Shown here one piece after another: positions 1 through 8,728 of a stretch of 64,000 nt of DNA. Each line of letters opens with the position of its first letter. Position 1 is the first letter of the stretch. The stretch lies in the NCBI RefSeq assembly GCF_042431545.1, contig NZ_JBHLYX010000030.1. One strand, given 5' to 3'. The DNA comes from Pseudoalteromonas xiamenensis (GTDB lineage Bacteria > Pseudomonadota > Gammaproteobacteria > Enterobacterales > Alteromonadaceae). The notes beneath the pieces are model-generated. The model saw nothing but the letters and a program-made list of their open reading frames with translations, was not told the origin of the DNA and did not search any database. The position numbers were made by a program, and so were the translations under genes.

Positions 1-653
1 CCGATTTCGCCTGCTTTCTCTGGCACGATACCATCACGCTCGTTTTTAAGCATAGCAAGTGCGTGTAGTGGAATATCAGGACGTGACCATGCATCTGGTG
101 CTGGTGAAAGGTCGTCTGTGTTTGTCTCGCCAGTTACTTTGAATACAGTAACCGAGATTTTTTCAGCAACGTTTGGTCTTTCTAAGAACCAATCTGCGTT
201 TGCCCACGATTCAACCACTTTTTGCGCATTTGCATTACCCGCTTTTGCTTTTTCTTCTACGTCGTAGAACGCATCAAACATAAGTAATGTATGTGACAGA
301 CCTTTTGCAACAACAGGCGCAAGCGCTTCGTCGTCAAGTAAGTCGATCATAGGCGCAATGTTGTAACCGCCAAGCATAGTGCCTAGCAATTCTGCTGCGT
401 ACTCTTTAGAGATAAGTGGAGAGCTCGCTTCGCCTTTTGCCACTGCAGCTAAGAAACCTGCTTTGATGTAAGCAGCGTCATCTACACCTGGTGGTACGCG
501 ATTTACAAGAAGATCAAGGATGAACTCTTCTTCACCTGTTGGTGGATTTTTTAATAATTCAACTAAATCTGCTGTTTGTTGAGCGTCTAGAGGCTTAGGC
601 ACGATGCCTTGAGCTGCACGCTCTTCAACGTGTTTACGGTATTCTTGAAGCAC
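1..653 (-). CDS. acnB: Aconitate hydratase B, N-terminal part (cut by window edge)
   Basis: Aconitase B of the TCA cycle interconverts citrate and isocitrate using a 4Fe-4S cluster in the cytoplasm. Only the first 217 codons are present; the gene runs off the left edge. The translation starts VLQEYRKHVEERAAQGIVPK and continues with the AcnB HEAT-like N-terminal domain (PPTGEEEFILDLLVNRVPPG, then LISKEYAAELLGTMLGGYNI) into the swivel domain (GETNTDDLSPAPDAWSRPDI). The Fe-S ligands lie outside the window. The start is GTG at 653, preceded by AAGAGGG at suitable spacing, and it matches the usual AcnB N-terminus. A promoter-like pair lies upstream at 737-765. Family identity is secure. Confidence 0.95.
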   Translation of the reverse strand, partial: MLQEYRKHVEERAAQGIVPKPLDAQQTADLVELLKNPPTGEEEFILDLLVNRVPPGVDDAAYIKAGFLAAVAKGEASSPLISKEYAAELLGTMLGGYNIAPMIDLLDDEALAPVVAKGLSHTLLMFDAFYDVEEKAKAGNANAQKVVESWANADWFLERPNVAEKISVTVFKVTGETNTDDLSPAPDAWSRPDIPLHALAMLKNERDGIVPEKAGEI

Positions 654-736
654 AATATTGCCCTCTTGGTGACGTGAAGTGCAGGAAAGCGCGATGTGTA
701 ACTCGGTATCCCTACACCTAGAATATATCGCTATAG

Positions 737-765
737 ATTATAAGGCCTTTAAGTATAGATGAAAA
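737..765 (-). promoter_or_regulatory. Probable sigma-70 promoter of acnB
   Basis: Read on the minus strand, TTTTCA (760-765) is separated by 17 bases from a perfect TATAAT (737-742), about 84 bases before the acnB GTG. The -10 is consensus and the -35 matches four of six. This is inferred from sequence only. Confidence 0.5.
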
Positions 766-786
766 TGACACAACGGCGAGTAAACC

Positions 787-801
787 TTATAGTGACTATA
801 A
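787..801. promoter_or_regulatory. Palindrome upstream of the acnB promoter (possible operator)
   Basis: TTATAGT-G-ACTATAA is a perfect inverted repeat with 7-base arms, centred about 30 bases upstream of the -35 of the acnB promoter. The position would suit an activator site. No known regulator motif was recognised. Confidence 0.3.
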
Positions 802-960
802 ATTTGATGAATAGTTAAATAATTTTCCACCGTTAATGTGAATAATACCTATTTCCTTTATGTTTAGCGTGCGTTGAGTGCTGCTGTCGATGGCATTTTG
901 TAATTCCATGGGACATCTGGACAAAGATAGACACGCTACAAATACCCTTCTTAAATTCCT

Positions 961-1353
961 TTATTTCGTGACAGCCCCCGGACAATTTAAAGCCAGCGAA
1001 GTAGCTTGCTCTCTCAGCACGGTATCATTTAACAGCGTTATGGTAGCGAGCGTCTTTTCAATTTGTGTTTTCAAGGTGTATTTGAATAGCAAACTGTCTT
1101 TGTTTGCACTTAAATAGCAATAGTCAGCAACAAGTCCTGTATATAAAGCTGTTAGTATTCCTGGATGCCTTACTTCTGCTGAGTCTAACATTTTGACAAA
1201 CCCAACGCGCTGCTCAGCAAAACCCAACTGCGCACGCTCCACTAAATTCATGAGTATCGCGAATAAAGCGCCCAATAAAATGACCAGAAATGTTGAAACT
1301 AACAGTCCTTTTTTCATTCGGGAAACTTGTGGTACTGGCTGGATACGATTCAC
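961..1353 (-). CDS. Small single-pass membrane protein of unknown function
   Basis: A 130-residue protein whose family I do not recognise. After a short cytoplasmic N-terminus (residues 1-14) comes one hydrophobic helix, LLVSTFLVILLGALFAILM (about 17-35). The remaining ~95 residues are soluble and probably periplasmic, with cysteines at CYL and NCPG near the C-terminus that could form a disulfide. The start is GTG at 1353, chosen because AAGGAG sits 7 bases upstream; the internal ATG at 1317 has no good site. The gene stands alone, co-directional with acnB downstream and an OmpA gene upstream, the latter separated by a terminator. Confidence 0.6.
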   Translation of the reverse strand: MNRIQPVPQVSRMKKGLLVSTFLVILLGALFAILMNLVERAQLGFAEQRVGFVKMLDSAEVRHPGILTALYTGLVADYCYLSANKDSLLFKYTLKTQIEKTLATITLLNDTVLREQATSLALNCPGAVTK

Positions 1354-1731
1354 TCTTATGCTCCTTGCGCGGCGATGAAACGGGTTTTTATTTAAGAACT
1401 ACAAGTCAACATCAGCAGTGCAAAAATTTAACTGATTTGTGTTTTAAAAACCACCATATCGAAATTATAGGGTCTGCGGTAGAACAAAACTTCATGACAA
1501 GAATTAGCTAAAAACGTGTGTAACTGAGAAGGAAAAATTTGAGGGGTCGTCAGCACAATCAATTTGCGGAACATAAACATCAGCAGAGTTAAAGTGTATC
1601 TCTGCGGATAATGTGTAAAAGCTTCCTATCAACACCTCCGCCCGCAGAAATAAAAAAAGGCTTCCAAAACCGCGACTAATGGCATTTCTGGAAACCTTTT
1701 TTGTACACTAAACGTTAATTGATACTAACGC
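1354..1731. other. Intergenic region between the OmpA gene and the small membrane protein gene
   Basis: 378 bases containing the terminator at 1652-1702 and presumably the promoter of the 961-1353 gene. No coding frame with a ribosome binding site or RNA gene was seen. Confidence 0.6.
1652..1702 (-). terminator. Rho-independent terminator of the OmpA-type gene
   Basis: AAAAAAGGcTTCCA pairs with TGGAAaCCTTTTTT across an ~20-base loop, 30 bases after the stop of the 1732-2769 gene. A/T runs on both sides could make it work in either direction. Confidence 0.7.
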
Positions 1732-2769
1732 TTATTTACGTTGTACTTTCACTTTTTCTGTTGATGTAACTTGCGCTTCTACACGGCGGTTTTCAGCATG
1801 CGCTGCACGCGTATTCGCTGTGTTTTTCAAACGCTCTTCACCGTAACCTACTGTACTGATACGAGACTCAGCAACACCTAGTTTAACAAGTTGTTTTGCT
1901 ACGGCATCTGCACGCTTTTTAGACAACCACTGGTTGTACTGAGCAGCACCGACCGCCGAAGCGTGACCTTCAAGCACAACAGTCGCATCGCTGTGTTCTG
2001 CCATAAATTCTGCTACAGCTTTAATGTCAGAAAAATACTGTTCCGTTACTTTTGACGCATCGTGAGGGAAACGTACCAATAAATTCACAGAAACTTGCTC
2101 GTCACGGTATAACGTACAGCCCTTGCTATCAACCGCGTCCGTCATCGGAGTATTTGCGCATTGGTCGTCGGCATCCATTACACCGTCTTGATCCGCATCT
2201 GCTGGCGCTGCAACTGGTGCTGCAGGCGCTGGCGCTGCTTCAACTTTCTCTGCGCTTGACGATGAACCAAATAGGTAGCTCACACCAAGTTTTGCATTGT
2301 AATCTGAATAACCACGGTCGATACCTTGGTAAGCAAGTGCTTCAAGGTTTACAGACCAGTTGTCTTTATTCAGTAGCTGATAACCCGCACCTAAGTTCGC
2401 AAAAGTCATGCTTTCAAATGCATCGATCGATTTAATACCGAAGATACCGTAAAGTGGGCCACCGTTGATGTGGTATAAACCGTCAATACCAAAACGGCTA
2501 CCCGATAGACTGTCTGTACGCGCACCAGATAGGTCAAAATCCATATCCGCGTATTCTAAACGTGCAGCCCAGTACTTATCGAATTTATAACCTAATTCAA
2601 CACCCCAAGATGTTGATTTGTCGACATTTACACTCGCTGCATCGCGAATGTTTTGCCATTCTGATTTGTAGTAATCACCGAAAACGCCTAAAAATACGCC
2701 TTCGTCGTCCTGTGCGTGTGCCGCTCCTGCAGCAACTAGTAGCGCGATGCTCAATGCTTTTAATTTCAT
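1732..2769 (-). CDS. OmpA-family outer membrane protein with thrombospondin type 3 repeat
   Basis: A 345-residue outer membrane protein linking membrane and peptidoglycan. A signal peptide ends AHA-QDDEG (about residue 20). It is followed by an eight-stranded barrel region (about 22-175), an Ala/Pro linker, a calcium-binding type 3 repeat (DADQDGVMDADDQC), and a C-terminal OmpA domain with the peptidoglycan-binding motif LEGHASAVGAAQYNQWLSKK and RISTVGYGEERL. The start is ATG 2769 with GGGAAG 5 bases upstream; an upstream in-frame GTG would add a non-signal extension. It is monocistronic, with the ABC exporter gene ending upstream and a strong terminator downstream. Specific ligand unknown. 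Confidence 0.9.
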   Translation of the reverse strand: MKLKALSIALLVAAGAAHAQDDEGVFLGVFGDYYKSEWQNIRDAASVNVDKSTSWGVELGYKFDKYWAARLEYADMDFDLSGARTDSLSGSRFGIDGLYHINGGPLYGIFGIKSIDAFESMTFANLGAGYQLLNKDNWSVNLEALAYQGIDRGYSDYNAKLGVSYLFGSSSSAEKVEAAPAPAAPVAAPADADQDGVMDADDQCANTPMTDAVDSKGCTLYRDEQVSVNLLVRFPHDASKVTEQYFSDIKAVAEFMAEHSDATVVLEGHASAVGAAQYNQWLSKKRADAVAKQLVKLGVAESRISTVGYGEERLKNTANTRAAHAENRRVEAQVTSTEKVKVQRK

Positions 2770-2889
2770 GTTTCTTCCCGTCTTTACGCTTGGCGAACGT
2801 ATTCGCACCTATTGATGACCACAATCATAGTAGTCAATTTATTAATTAATACTTAACGTGCTCAAAAATTATTAAGTAAATTTAGATCA

Positions 2890-4680
2890 TTATAGCTGAT
2901 GTCCAAACAAAGTTTGATATAAACCCTTCTCTTCTAATAAAGAAATATGATCTCCAGCCTGACTTACCAGACCATCATCTAGTACATAAATGACATCCGC
3001 TTGACGAATCGCACTTAAACGATGCGCAATGATTAAGGTTGTACGACCTTGCAGAAAATGAGCTAAGTTGCGATGAATTTTGGCTTCCGTTTCAACATCA
3101 AGTGCGGACGTAGCCTCATCGAGTATCACCACTTTGGGATCAGCCAACACCATTCGCGCTATGGCGAGCCGCTGCCGCTGACCACCAGATAAGCGCACAC
3201 CATTGCGCCCAACCAAAGCGTCTAATTGGCCTTCTATCGATTCAACCGTCGTTTTTAACTCAGCAATTTCCAATGCTTGCCAAAATTGTTCTTCGGTAAA
3301 CGCTTTACCCATCGACAAATTGTCACGAATAGATGCGTTGAATAAGATAGGTTGTTGCAGCACAGTAGCAACATGCTCACGGATTAAGTCATACCCGACC
3401 GATTCAACGGCCGTATCATTGATAAAAATAGCTCCAGATTGTTTCTCATAGAGACCGAGTAACAACTGCACGAGTGTCGATTTACCACCACCTGAAACAG
3501 CAACTACAGCCGCTTTTTTTCCTCGAGGAATAGTTAAAGACACATCTTGTAAAATGGGTTGCTCCGGCTTATAAGCAAAATTGACATGCTCAAATCGGAT
3601 CTCAATATTTTGAGCTGATTTAAACGGATCGACGCTTGATTCGAATTGTGATTCGGTCTCATAGGCAAAAACATCGTTCAGTCTTTTAAGTGCTGCACTT
3701 GCGCTATAATAGGCGTACTGAATACCGAGTAACTCTTGGACTGGCCCCATCATAAACCACAAGTAACCAAAAACGGCAAACATCTGCCCGATTGAAAGGT
3801 CTGAAAACACCACCATTAGCATGGCAACCGCTCGAAACACTTCAAACCCAAGTAAAAACACTGTAAAACTCAATCGGTTTACAGCGTCTGTTTTCCATTG
3901 AGCGTTGACCGACTGGGTTTTCAAATGTACCGCTGCGTCTCTGACTTGGGAGAAGAAGTTTTGTTCTCGGCGACACGCTTTTAATTGCGTAATAGCATCC
4001 AGCGTTTCAACTAAAGCAGTCTGAAATGCTTCGAAGGCAGCATTCTCATCTCGTTTGAGTGTTTTTACGTGCTTACCAAAACGACGAGAAAAGAAAATTA
4101 CCGCAGGGTTTAAAAACAGAATAATGGCGCCAAGTACAGGATGTATCCATAGCAACACCGCCGCCGTGCCAACGACCGTTAAAATACCTAACAGAAATCG
4201 CGACAGCGTTTGACTAATAAACTTATCAATTGTTTCGACATCCGTGATACAGCGAGAACTGATAGCCGCACCACCTTCAGTCTCAAACGTTTTTAGATTC
4301 ACCAATGGCAAGTGCTTTAGCAATCTCACACGAATAGACAAACTAATGTCTTTACCAATGATGGTGAACTGTCTCGATTGCCAAACACCTAAACCCAAGG
4401 CACAGAGCCGCATGAACATCACGGTGAATAAAATACATAGCACATATCCGATTGGTCCATGCCATTGCTCAGGAAGAAGCTTATTTAACCAATTAATTGC
4501 TGTGCCTGGCTTGTTTAACAACACCTCATCAACCAACAGCGGCATCATCATTGGAATTGGCACACTCACAAGCGTCGCGAAAATAGCAATAACGTGCGCC
4601 AAGATGAGTGTTTTTTTATGTTCTAATACTTGTTTAAACAAGGCCTTAAAAGAAAGAGAAGGCACATTAGTGGGTTTCAT
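2890..4680 (-). CDS. ABC exporter, fused permease and ATPase (MsbA/multidrug type)
   Basis: A 596-residue half-transporter expected to work as an inner membrane homodimer. Residues ~20-330 form the six-helix exporter domain; residues ~360-596 are the nucleotide-binding domain with signature LSGGQRQRLAIARM, Walker B VVILDEATSALD and H-loop IIAHRLS. The Walker A reads AVSGGGKST, with Ala where the first Gly of GxxGxGKS/T is expected. There is no N-terminal C39 peptidase domain, so it is not a classical leader-cleaving bacteriocin exporter. The gene begins 11 bases after the selO stop, so the two are likely co-transcribed. Substrate (lipid, drug, peptide) cannot be read from sequence. Confidence 0.88.
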   Translation of the reverse strand: MKPTNVPSLSFKALFKQVLEHKKTLILAHVIAIFATLVSVPIPMMMPLLVDEVLLNKPGTAINWLNKLLPEQWHGPIGYVLCILFTVMFMRLCALGLGVWQSRQFTIIGKDISLSIRVRLLKHLPLVNLKTFETEGGAAISSRCITDVETIDKFISQTLSRFLLGILTVVGTAAVLLWIHPVLGAIILFLNPAVIFFSRRFGKHVKTLKRDENAAFEAFQTALVETLDAITQLKACRREQNFFSQVRDAAVHLKTQSVNAQWKTDAVNRLSFTVFLLGFEVFRAVAMLMVVFSDLSIGQMFAVFGYLWFMMGPVQELLGIQYAYYSASAALKRLNDVFAYETESQFESSVDPFKSAQNIEIRFEHVNFAYKPEQPILQDVSLTIPRGKKAAVVAVSGGGKSTLVQLLLGLYEKQSGAIFINDTAVESVGYDLIREHVATVLQQPILFNASIRDNLSMGKAFTEEQFWQALEIAELKTTVESIEGQLDALVGRNGVRLSGGQRQRLAIARMVLADPKVVILDEATSALDVETEAKIHRNLAHFLQGRTTLIIAHRLSAIRQADVIYVLDDGLVSQAGDHISLLEEKGLYQTLFGHQL

Positions 4681-4691
4681 ATCAAGCTCGC

Positions 4692-6128
4692 TTAAGTGCC
4701 ACAGAAAGTACGATAGCCAACACCACCGTCTGGCGCTGGTTGAACATATTGCTCGGGAACATTGTCGTAATCATAAGGAGTGGAAAGCGCGACCATCCAA
4801 TCCGTGATAAACGTTTTATCACCTTGTTTGGTTGTTGAAATTGCATGCTCCACCAAGTGATTGCGAGGGATCAACGCAGGATTCATTTGCAGCATCAACG
4901 GCAACGCATACGCTTTATCTACACAACGTGCCCATTTCGCCTGCCAGTCACTCAAGAGTTCGGGCAATTCATAAGGCGTAAACGCCCCCTTCGTCAGACT
5001 CATTGTTAGCGCTGCAAAGGTGTTGGTGTAATCGGCTTTCGTTTTTGTTAGTAGCGCTTTAAATTCTTCCACCAACGTTTGATGTTCAACCTTTGTGTTA
5101 TTCAAACCCAGTTTGTCGAACCAAAGTTGCTCGTAGCCCTCATTAAAGACAACAGCAAATGCAGAAAGCGCCTCCGATAGCTTGCTCACCGCAACTTGCT
5201 CATCCGCAAAAAGCGGTATTAACGATTCAGCGAGTCGAGCACAATTCCAATTGGCAATGTTTGCTTGCTGACCAAAGGCGTAACGCCCTTGCTTATCAAT
5301 TGAGCTAAATACGGTATCTAGGCTGTAATTTTCCATCATGGCACATGGGCCATAATCGATTGTTTGACCACTCACGAGTGCATTATCCGTATTCATCACA
5401 CCATGCACGAAACCGATACGCAACCATTGCAGGATTAACCGAGCTTGCTGTTGACAAACCGCAACTAAAAATTCAATCACACGGGCTTCACCGGTTGATT
5501 TGATGTCGCCATAATGCCTCGAAATTGCCAACTCCATTAAGGCGTTTAGTTTTTCAATATCGTGCTGCATTGCGACATATTGAAAACTCCCTATTCGAAT
5601 GTGGCTATCCGCAATCCGCACACTAAGGCCTCCAGCTTCTCGTTGTTGGCGATACACTTCATGATGAGTGTCTAAAACGCCCAAGCAATGTGTGGTTGGC
5701 ACACCTAAATGCCACATCGCATCACTCATGATAAATTCTCGGATGGCGGGACCCATCGCACTTAATCCATCACCTCCACGAGAAAATCGGCTTGGCCCAC
5801 TTCCCTTGGTTTGCACATCCACTCCACCATCAACAGTCGCTAATTGAGCAACTAAATGGGCACGACCATCACCAAGTGACGGGTTAAAGTGGCCAAATTG
5901 ATGCCCACAATAAGCGAGGGAGACAGAAGGTCCACTCGATGACTGGTTTTGTCCTGAGAATAACGCCAATGAAGACGGCAAATCTAACGGCCATCGATAA
6001 TGATTTGCTACGCGGTCATTCCAAAGCAACATAGTACTTTGTGTGAATGCGTAACGCGACGTTGGCACGGCGAGCTCATCGCCTAAAACAGTATATCTGA
6101 AGGGTTGGAAATCCACGCTAAGCCTCAT
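4692..6128 (-). CDS. selO: Protein adenylyltransferase SelO (YdiU/UPF0061)
   Basis: A pseudokinase-fold enzyme that transfers AMP from ATP to Ser/Thr/Tyr of proteins, linked in E. coli to redox homeostasis. Its 478 residues equal the E. coli length. Family signatures include YCGHQFGHFNPSLGDGRAHL, KGSGPSRFSRGGDG, the metal/nucleotide segment HGVMNTDNALVSG and the DFG-like DYGP. The C-terminus is FCGT, retaining the penultimate-region Cys that forms a regulatory disulfide in E. coli SelO. It is cysteine, not selenocysteine. ATG 6128 has only a weak ribosome site. It is the first gene of a probable two-gene unit with the ABC exporter. Confidence 0.95.
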   Translation of the reverse strand: MRLSVDFQPFRYTVLGDELAVPTSRYAFTQSTMLLWNDRVANHYRWPLDLPSSLALFSGQNQSSSGPSVSLAYCGHQFGHFNPSLGDGRAHLVAQLATVDGGVDVQTKGSGPSRFSRGGDGLSAMGPAIREFIMSDAMWHLGVPTTHCLGVLDTHHEVYRQQREAGGLSVRIADSHIRIGSFQYVAMQHDIEKLNALMELAISRHYGDIKSTGEARVIEFLVAVCQQQARLILQWLRIGFVHGVMNTDNALVSGQTIDYGPCAMMENYSLDTVFSSIDKQGRYAFGQQANIANWNCARLAESLIPLFADEQVAVSKLSEALSAFAVVFNEGYEQLWFDKLGLNNTKVEHQTLVEEFKALLTKTKADYTNTFAALTMSLTKGAFTPYELPELLSDWQAKWARCVDKAYALPLMLQMNPALIPRNHLVEHAISTTKQGDKTFITDWMVALSTPYDYDNVPEQYVQPAPDGGVGYRTFCGT

Positions 6129-6223
6129 CGTTGGGCGAAATTGAGTCGACCGATTAAATTTTCACAAAAAGGGACGATATTGCACTATATTCAAAAGCAT
6201 GCCTTTTAAATTGATGCGATAAC

Positions 6224-7000
6224 ATGGTCCGTTCATTTTTTGCTTTGCTGTTTTCTTTATTTAGTATCGCAAGCTTTGCCCAACATGTGAACATCGCAAC
6301 GGGTCATTGGCCGCCATTTATGGATGAAAACGACCCAGATAAAGGCTGTGTCGCCAAACTACTACGTGATGCGTTGAGATTGGAAAACATTGATGTACGT
6401 TTTGAATTCATGCCATGGCAACGCGCCTATATCGAAGGTCAAAAGCCACGTTATGCGGGAACAGCCTACTGGTATTTCAGCGAAGAGCGAGCGAACACGT
6501 ACCTCTATTCTAAGTACCCCATTACGTATGAAGTCAATTTGTTTTACCACCTTAAAGACAACCCGATGACGGCAAAAAACTTCAGTGATTTGGAAGGGAA
6601 AATCTTGGTGTTAACGAAGGGGTTAACTTATCCAAAAAATCTCTTAGAGATCATAGCGCAAAAGAAAATTAGCGTGATTGAAACGACCTATACAACACAA
6701 AACTTACCACTCGTGCTTGCCAAACGCGGCGACGTGTCTATTTTGAATACCTACACAGCGGACGCCTACTTGCAAACACTATCAGATGAAGAACGCAACC
6801 AAGTCGTCGCCCACACAACACCAGCCTTCACGATGTCTGGATACATGTTGTTTAACCATAAAAATAAAGACATTGCTGAAAAATTCGATAGAGCAATGGA
6901 GCTGTTGTTTGAAAACACGGCGTATTTGGAAGAGTATCAAAAACGCTGCCCTCCCCTCCCATCATCACCGCCACAAAAACAAGAAGCGAGCGTGTTGTAA
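6224..7000 (+). CDS. Periplasmic solute-binding protein, family 3 type (orphan)
   Basis: A 258-residue protein with a signal peptide (cleavage near SFA-QHVN, residue ~19) followed by a family-3 solute-binding fold: NIATGHWPPFMDENDP at the start of the ligand domain and later hinge segments (LEGKILVLTKGLTYP). No permease or ATPase gene is adjacent, which is common in marine gammaproteobacteria where such proteins may act as stand-alone sensors or scavengers. It lies divergent from selO and convergent with the YiaD-like gene. Ligand unknown, possibly amino-acid-like. A second, diverged family-3 protein lies at 7785-8558. Confidence 0.8.
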   Translation: MVRSFFALLFSLFSIASFAQHVNIATGHWPPFMDENDPDKGCVAKLLRDALRLENIDVRFEFMPWQRAYIEGQKPRYAGTAYWYFSEERANTYLYSKYPITYEVNLFYHLKDNPMTAKNFSDLEGKILVLTKGLTYPKNLLEIIAQKKISVIETTYTTQNLPLVLAKRGDVSILNTYTADAYLQTLSDEERNQVVAHTTPAFTMSGYMLFNHKNKDIAEKFDRAMELLFENTAYLEEYQKRCPPLPSSPPQKQEASVL

Positions 7001-7019
7001 GATAAACGCGTTTAAAGTG

Positions 7020-7046
7020 TTAGACGGCGACGATTGCGCCGCCTAA
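7020..7046. terminator. Imperfect hairpin between convergent genes
   Basis: TTAG-A-CGGCG pairs with CGCCG-C-CTAA around a 7-base loop, in the gap between the convergent solute-binding and YiaD-like genes. There is no T-run, so termination is only presumed. Confidence 0.35.
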
Positions 7047-7056
7047 CTGTTCGGAA

Positions 7057-7683
7057 TTATTTTTGATTTGGGATGATTTGGATTTCCACGCGACGGTTCA
7101 TCGCTTTACCCTGCTCAGTTTGATTGCTCGCAACAGGTTGTGACTCGCCCATACCTTGAGTTTGTAAACGTACCGCAGCTACTTGATTAGCGACGAGATA
7201 ATTGCGCACGCTCATCGCTCGTTGCTCAGAAAGACGTTGATTGTAATCACTCGCGCCGGTTGAATCAGTGTGACCAATAATCGTGAGCCACGTTTTGTCG
7301 TATTTATTCATCACCTTCGCGACACCATTTAATGTGTTGTAAAATTCAGGCGATATTGACGCTTGGTTTGATGCAAACGTAATATTGGATGGCATGACCA
7401 ACGTCATATTGTTCCCTTCACGGACGACGTCAACCCCCGTACCTTCCAGCTCTCGACGAAATTCGGCTTCCTGTTTATCCATATAGTCACCGATAGCCGC
7501 ACCTGCAATCGCTCCAATGGCCGCGCCAATGAAAATGCGTTTATCTTTATGATTGCCTGTCGCTTTACCAAGTACAGCACCAGTTGCGGCACCAATTGCC
7601 GCGCCTTGCCCCGTATTTGTCATTTGACAACCTGACAGAGCAATTGCCGCAGCAAGGGAAATAATGAGTGGTTTCATTTTCAT
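7057..7683 (-). CDS. yiaD: OmpA-domain outer membrane lipoprotein (YiaD-like)
   Basis: A 208-residue lipoprotein. The signal sequence ends in lipobox LSGC (Cys about residue 19). It is followed by two glycine-zipper segments (GAAIGAATGAVLG; GAAIGAIAGAAIG) typical of the YiaD group, and an OmpA peptidoglycan-binding domain with IGHTDSTGASDYNQRLSEQR and RVEIQI near the end. E. coli YiaD suppresses bamD defects; the precise role here is inferred. ATG 7683 is preceded by AAAGGA at good spacing; an in-frame TTG two codons upstream is less likely. Monocistronic. Confidence 0.88.
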   Translation of the reverse strand: MKMKPLIISLAAAIALSGCQMTNTGQGAAIGAATGAVLGKATGNHKDKRIFIGAAIGAIAGAAIGDYMDKQEAEFRRELEGTGVDVVREGNNMTLVMPSNITFASNQASISPEFYNTLNGVAKVMNKYDKTWLTIIGHTDSTGASDYNQRLSEQRAMSVRNYLVANQVAAVRLQTQGMGESQPVASNQTEQGKAMNRRVEIQIIPNQK

Positions 7684-7784
7684 AACCAATCCTTTATGAA
7701 GGTTTCTATCGCTCTATTTTGGCAAACAAAACTGAATAAAACATGAAAGCAATCTTAGGAAATGAACGAACTGCCCTAATTTCG

Positions 7785-8558
7785 CTAAATCTTAGGAATG
7801 ATCTCAAGCGGGATCGCGGGTAACTGATAAGGTGCAACAAGCTGTGAGAGTTGATTTGAAAGCGCCAGAGACATCATACCATCTCGAACATGCTGTCCAG
7901 CATATGAATGAGCAAACTTGAGGCTCATCGCCATATTGCCATAAATATTCTGCGTATAACGAAAGTTCACTTTTTTCAGTTGATGGCTCGGTTGATTCAA
8001 AATACTCATGGAATGGTCGGCGGTTTCCTCAACTGCAATGACCAAATCGACCCTGTTCTTTAATAGCAGATCGATGGCGACTTTCTCGGTATTGACCGAG
8101 ACTTTATTCAGCTCCCTGTCCTCATCAAATCGAGGGAAGAAGACCCCCCCGCGCATAACCGCGATACGTTTGTTATACAAATCGTCGTATTTTTCGACGA
8201 CAAGTTCTGAATCAGCACGCTTGTAGAAAACATAAGAGGACTGTAAAACCATGTAAGGAGGTTCAACGAATGACATCATTTTTTGTCTTTCTTTGGTGTT
8301 GATGAGCCCACCCATAATGTCAATCTCACCTTGAGACAACATTCTTACACAACGAGAAAAAGGACAGGCGATCGGTTGAATGTCGTATTCTGCCGATTGG
8401 GGTAATGCATAGAGAATATCAAGAATTAGGCCCTGAATATTACCATCATCATCGATACGACTGTACGGTGGCGCGTGATCAACCCCGACCAAAATCGTTG
8501 ATTTGGCAAAACTTGGCGCGATGAAGAGCAATAAACTTAGCAACACAATTCTTGGCAT
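7785..8558 (-). CDS. Periplasmic solute-binding protein, family 3 type (orphan)
   Basis: A 257-residue protein with signal peptide (MPRIVLLSLLLFIAPSFA) and a family-3 solute-binding fold: ILVGVDHAPPYSRIDDDGN, then QGEIDIMGGLINTKERQKMM, the usual ligand-site Arg region, and a late helix near EETADHSMSI. Cys 65 and Cys 70 (ACPFSRC) may form a disulfide. No transport genes adjoin it. It is divergent from chrA. It may be a scavenging or sensory binding protein; ligand unknown. Confidence 0.78.
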   Translation of the reverse strand: MPRIVLLSLLLFIAPSFAKSTILVGVDHAPPYSRIDDDGNIQGLILDILYALPQSAEYDIQPIACPFSRCVRMLSQGEIDIMGGLINTKERQKMMSFVEPPYMVLQSSYVFYKRADSELVVEKYDDLYNKRIAVMRGGVFFPRFDEDRELNKVSVNTEKVAIDLLLKNRVDLVIAVEETADHSMSILNQPSHQLKKVNFRYTQNIYGNMAMSLKFAHSYAGQHVRDGMMSLALSNQLSQLVAPYQLPAIPLEIIPKI

Positions 8559-8728
8559 AGAACCACAGTACTCACTTTAAGGTGGTTAGCATAAGTGTAG
8601 TTGTATGACAGTAGAAAACGCGAATTTTCGTGCCTCGTGACGGCTCTTACTTTATTGGCGATTACCAGTCATAATTTGGACATTCTATTGCCATAAACTT
8701 AACGGTCAACCAAAAGTTTGAGTCAAAA

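Larger units (their letters stand above)
654..960. other. Intergenic region between acnB and the small membrane protein gene
   Basis: This 307-base stretch holds the acnB promoter and the palindrome at 787-801. I see no convincing coding frame or RNA gene. Short open frames here lack a ribosome binding site and protein-like composition. Confidence 0.6.

Noticed and set aside
2052..2435. Open frame of 127 codons on the plus strand inside the OmpA gene
   Set aside because: Antisense shadow of a clear gene; no ribosome site and Leu/His-rich low-complexity translation.
2890..4680. ABC exporter as the secretion partner of the 17.7 kb peptide
   Set aside because: Lacks the N-terminal C39 peptidase domain needed to cut double-glycine leaders and is 13 kb away without shared regulation.
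4244..4807. Open frame of 187 codons opposite the ABC exporter and selO end
   Set aside because: Runs antisense through two well-supported genes; no recognisable protein features.
4692..6128. SelO as a selenoprotein
   Set aside because: C-terminal motif is FCGT with a TGC/TGT cysteine and a normal stop; no in-frame TGA.
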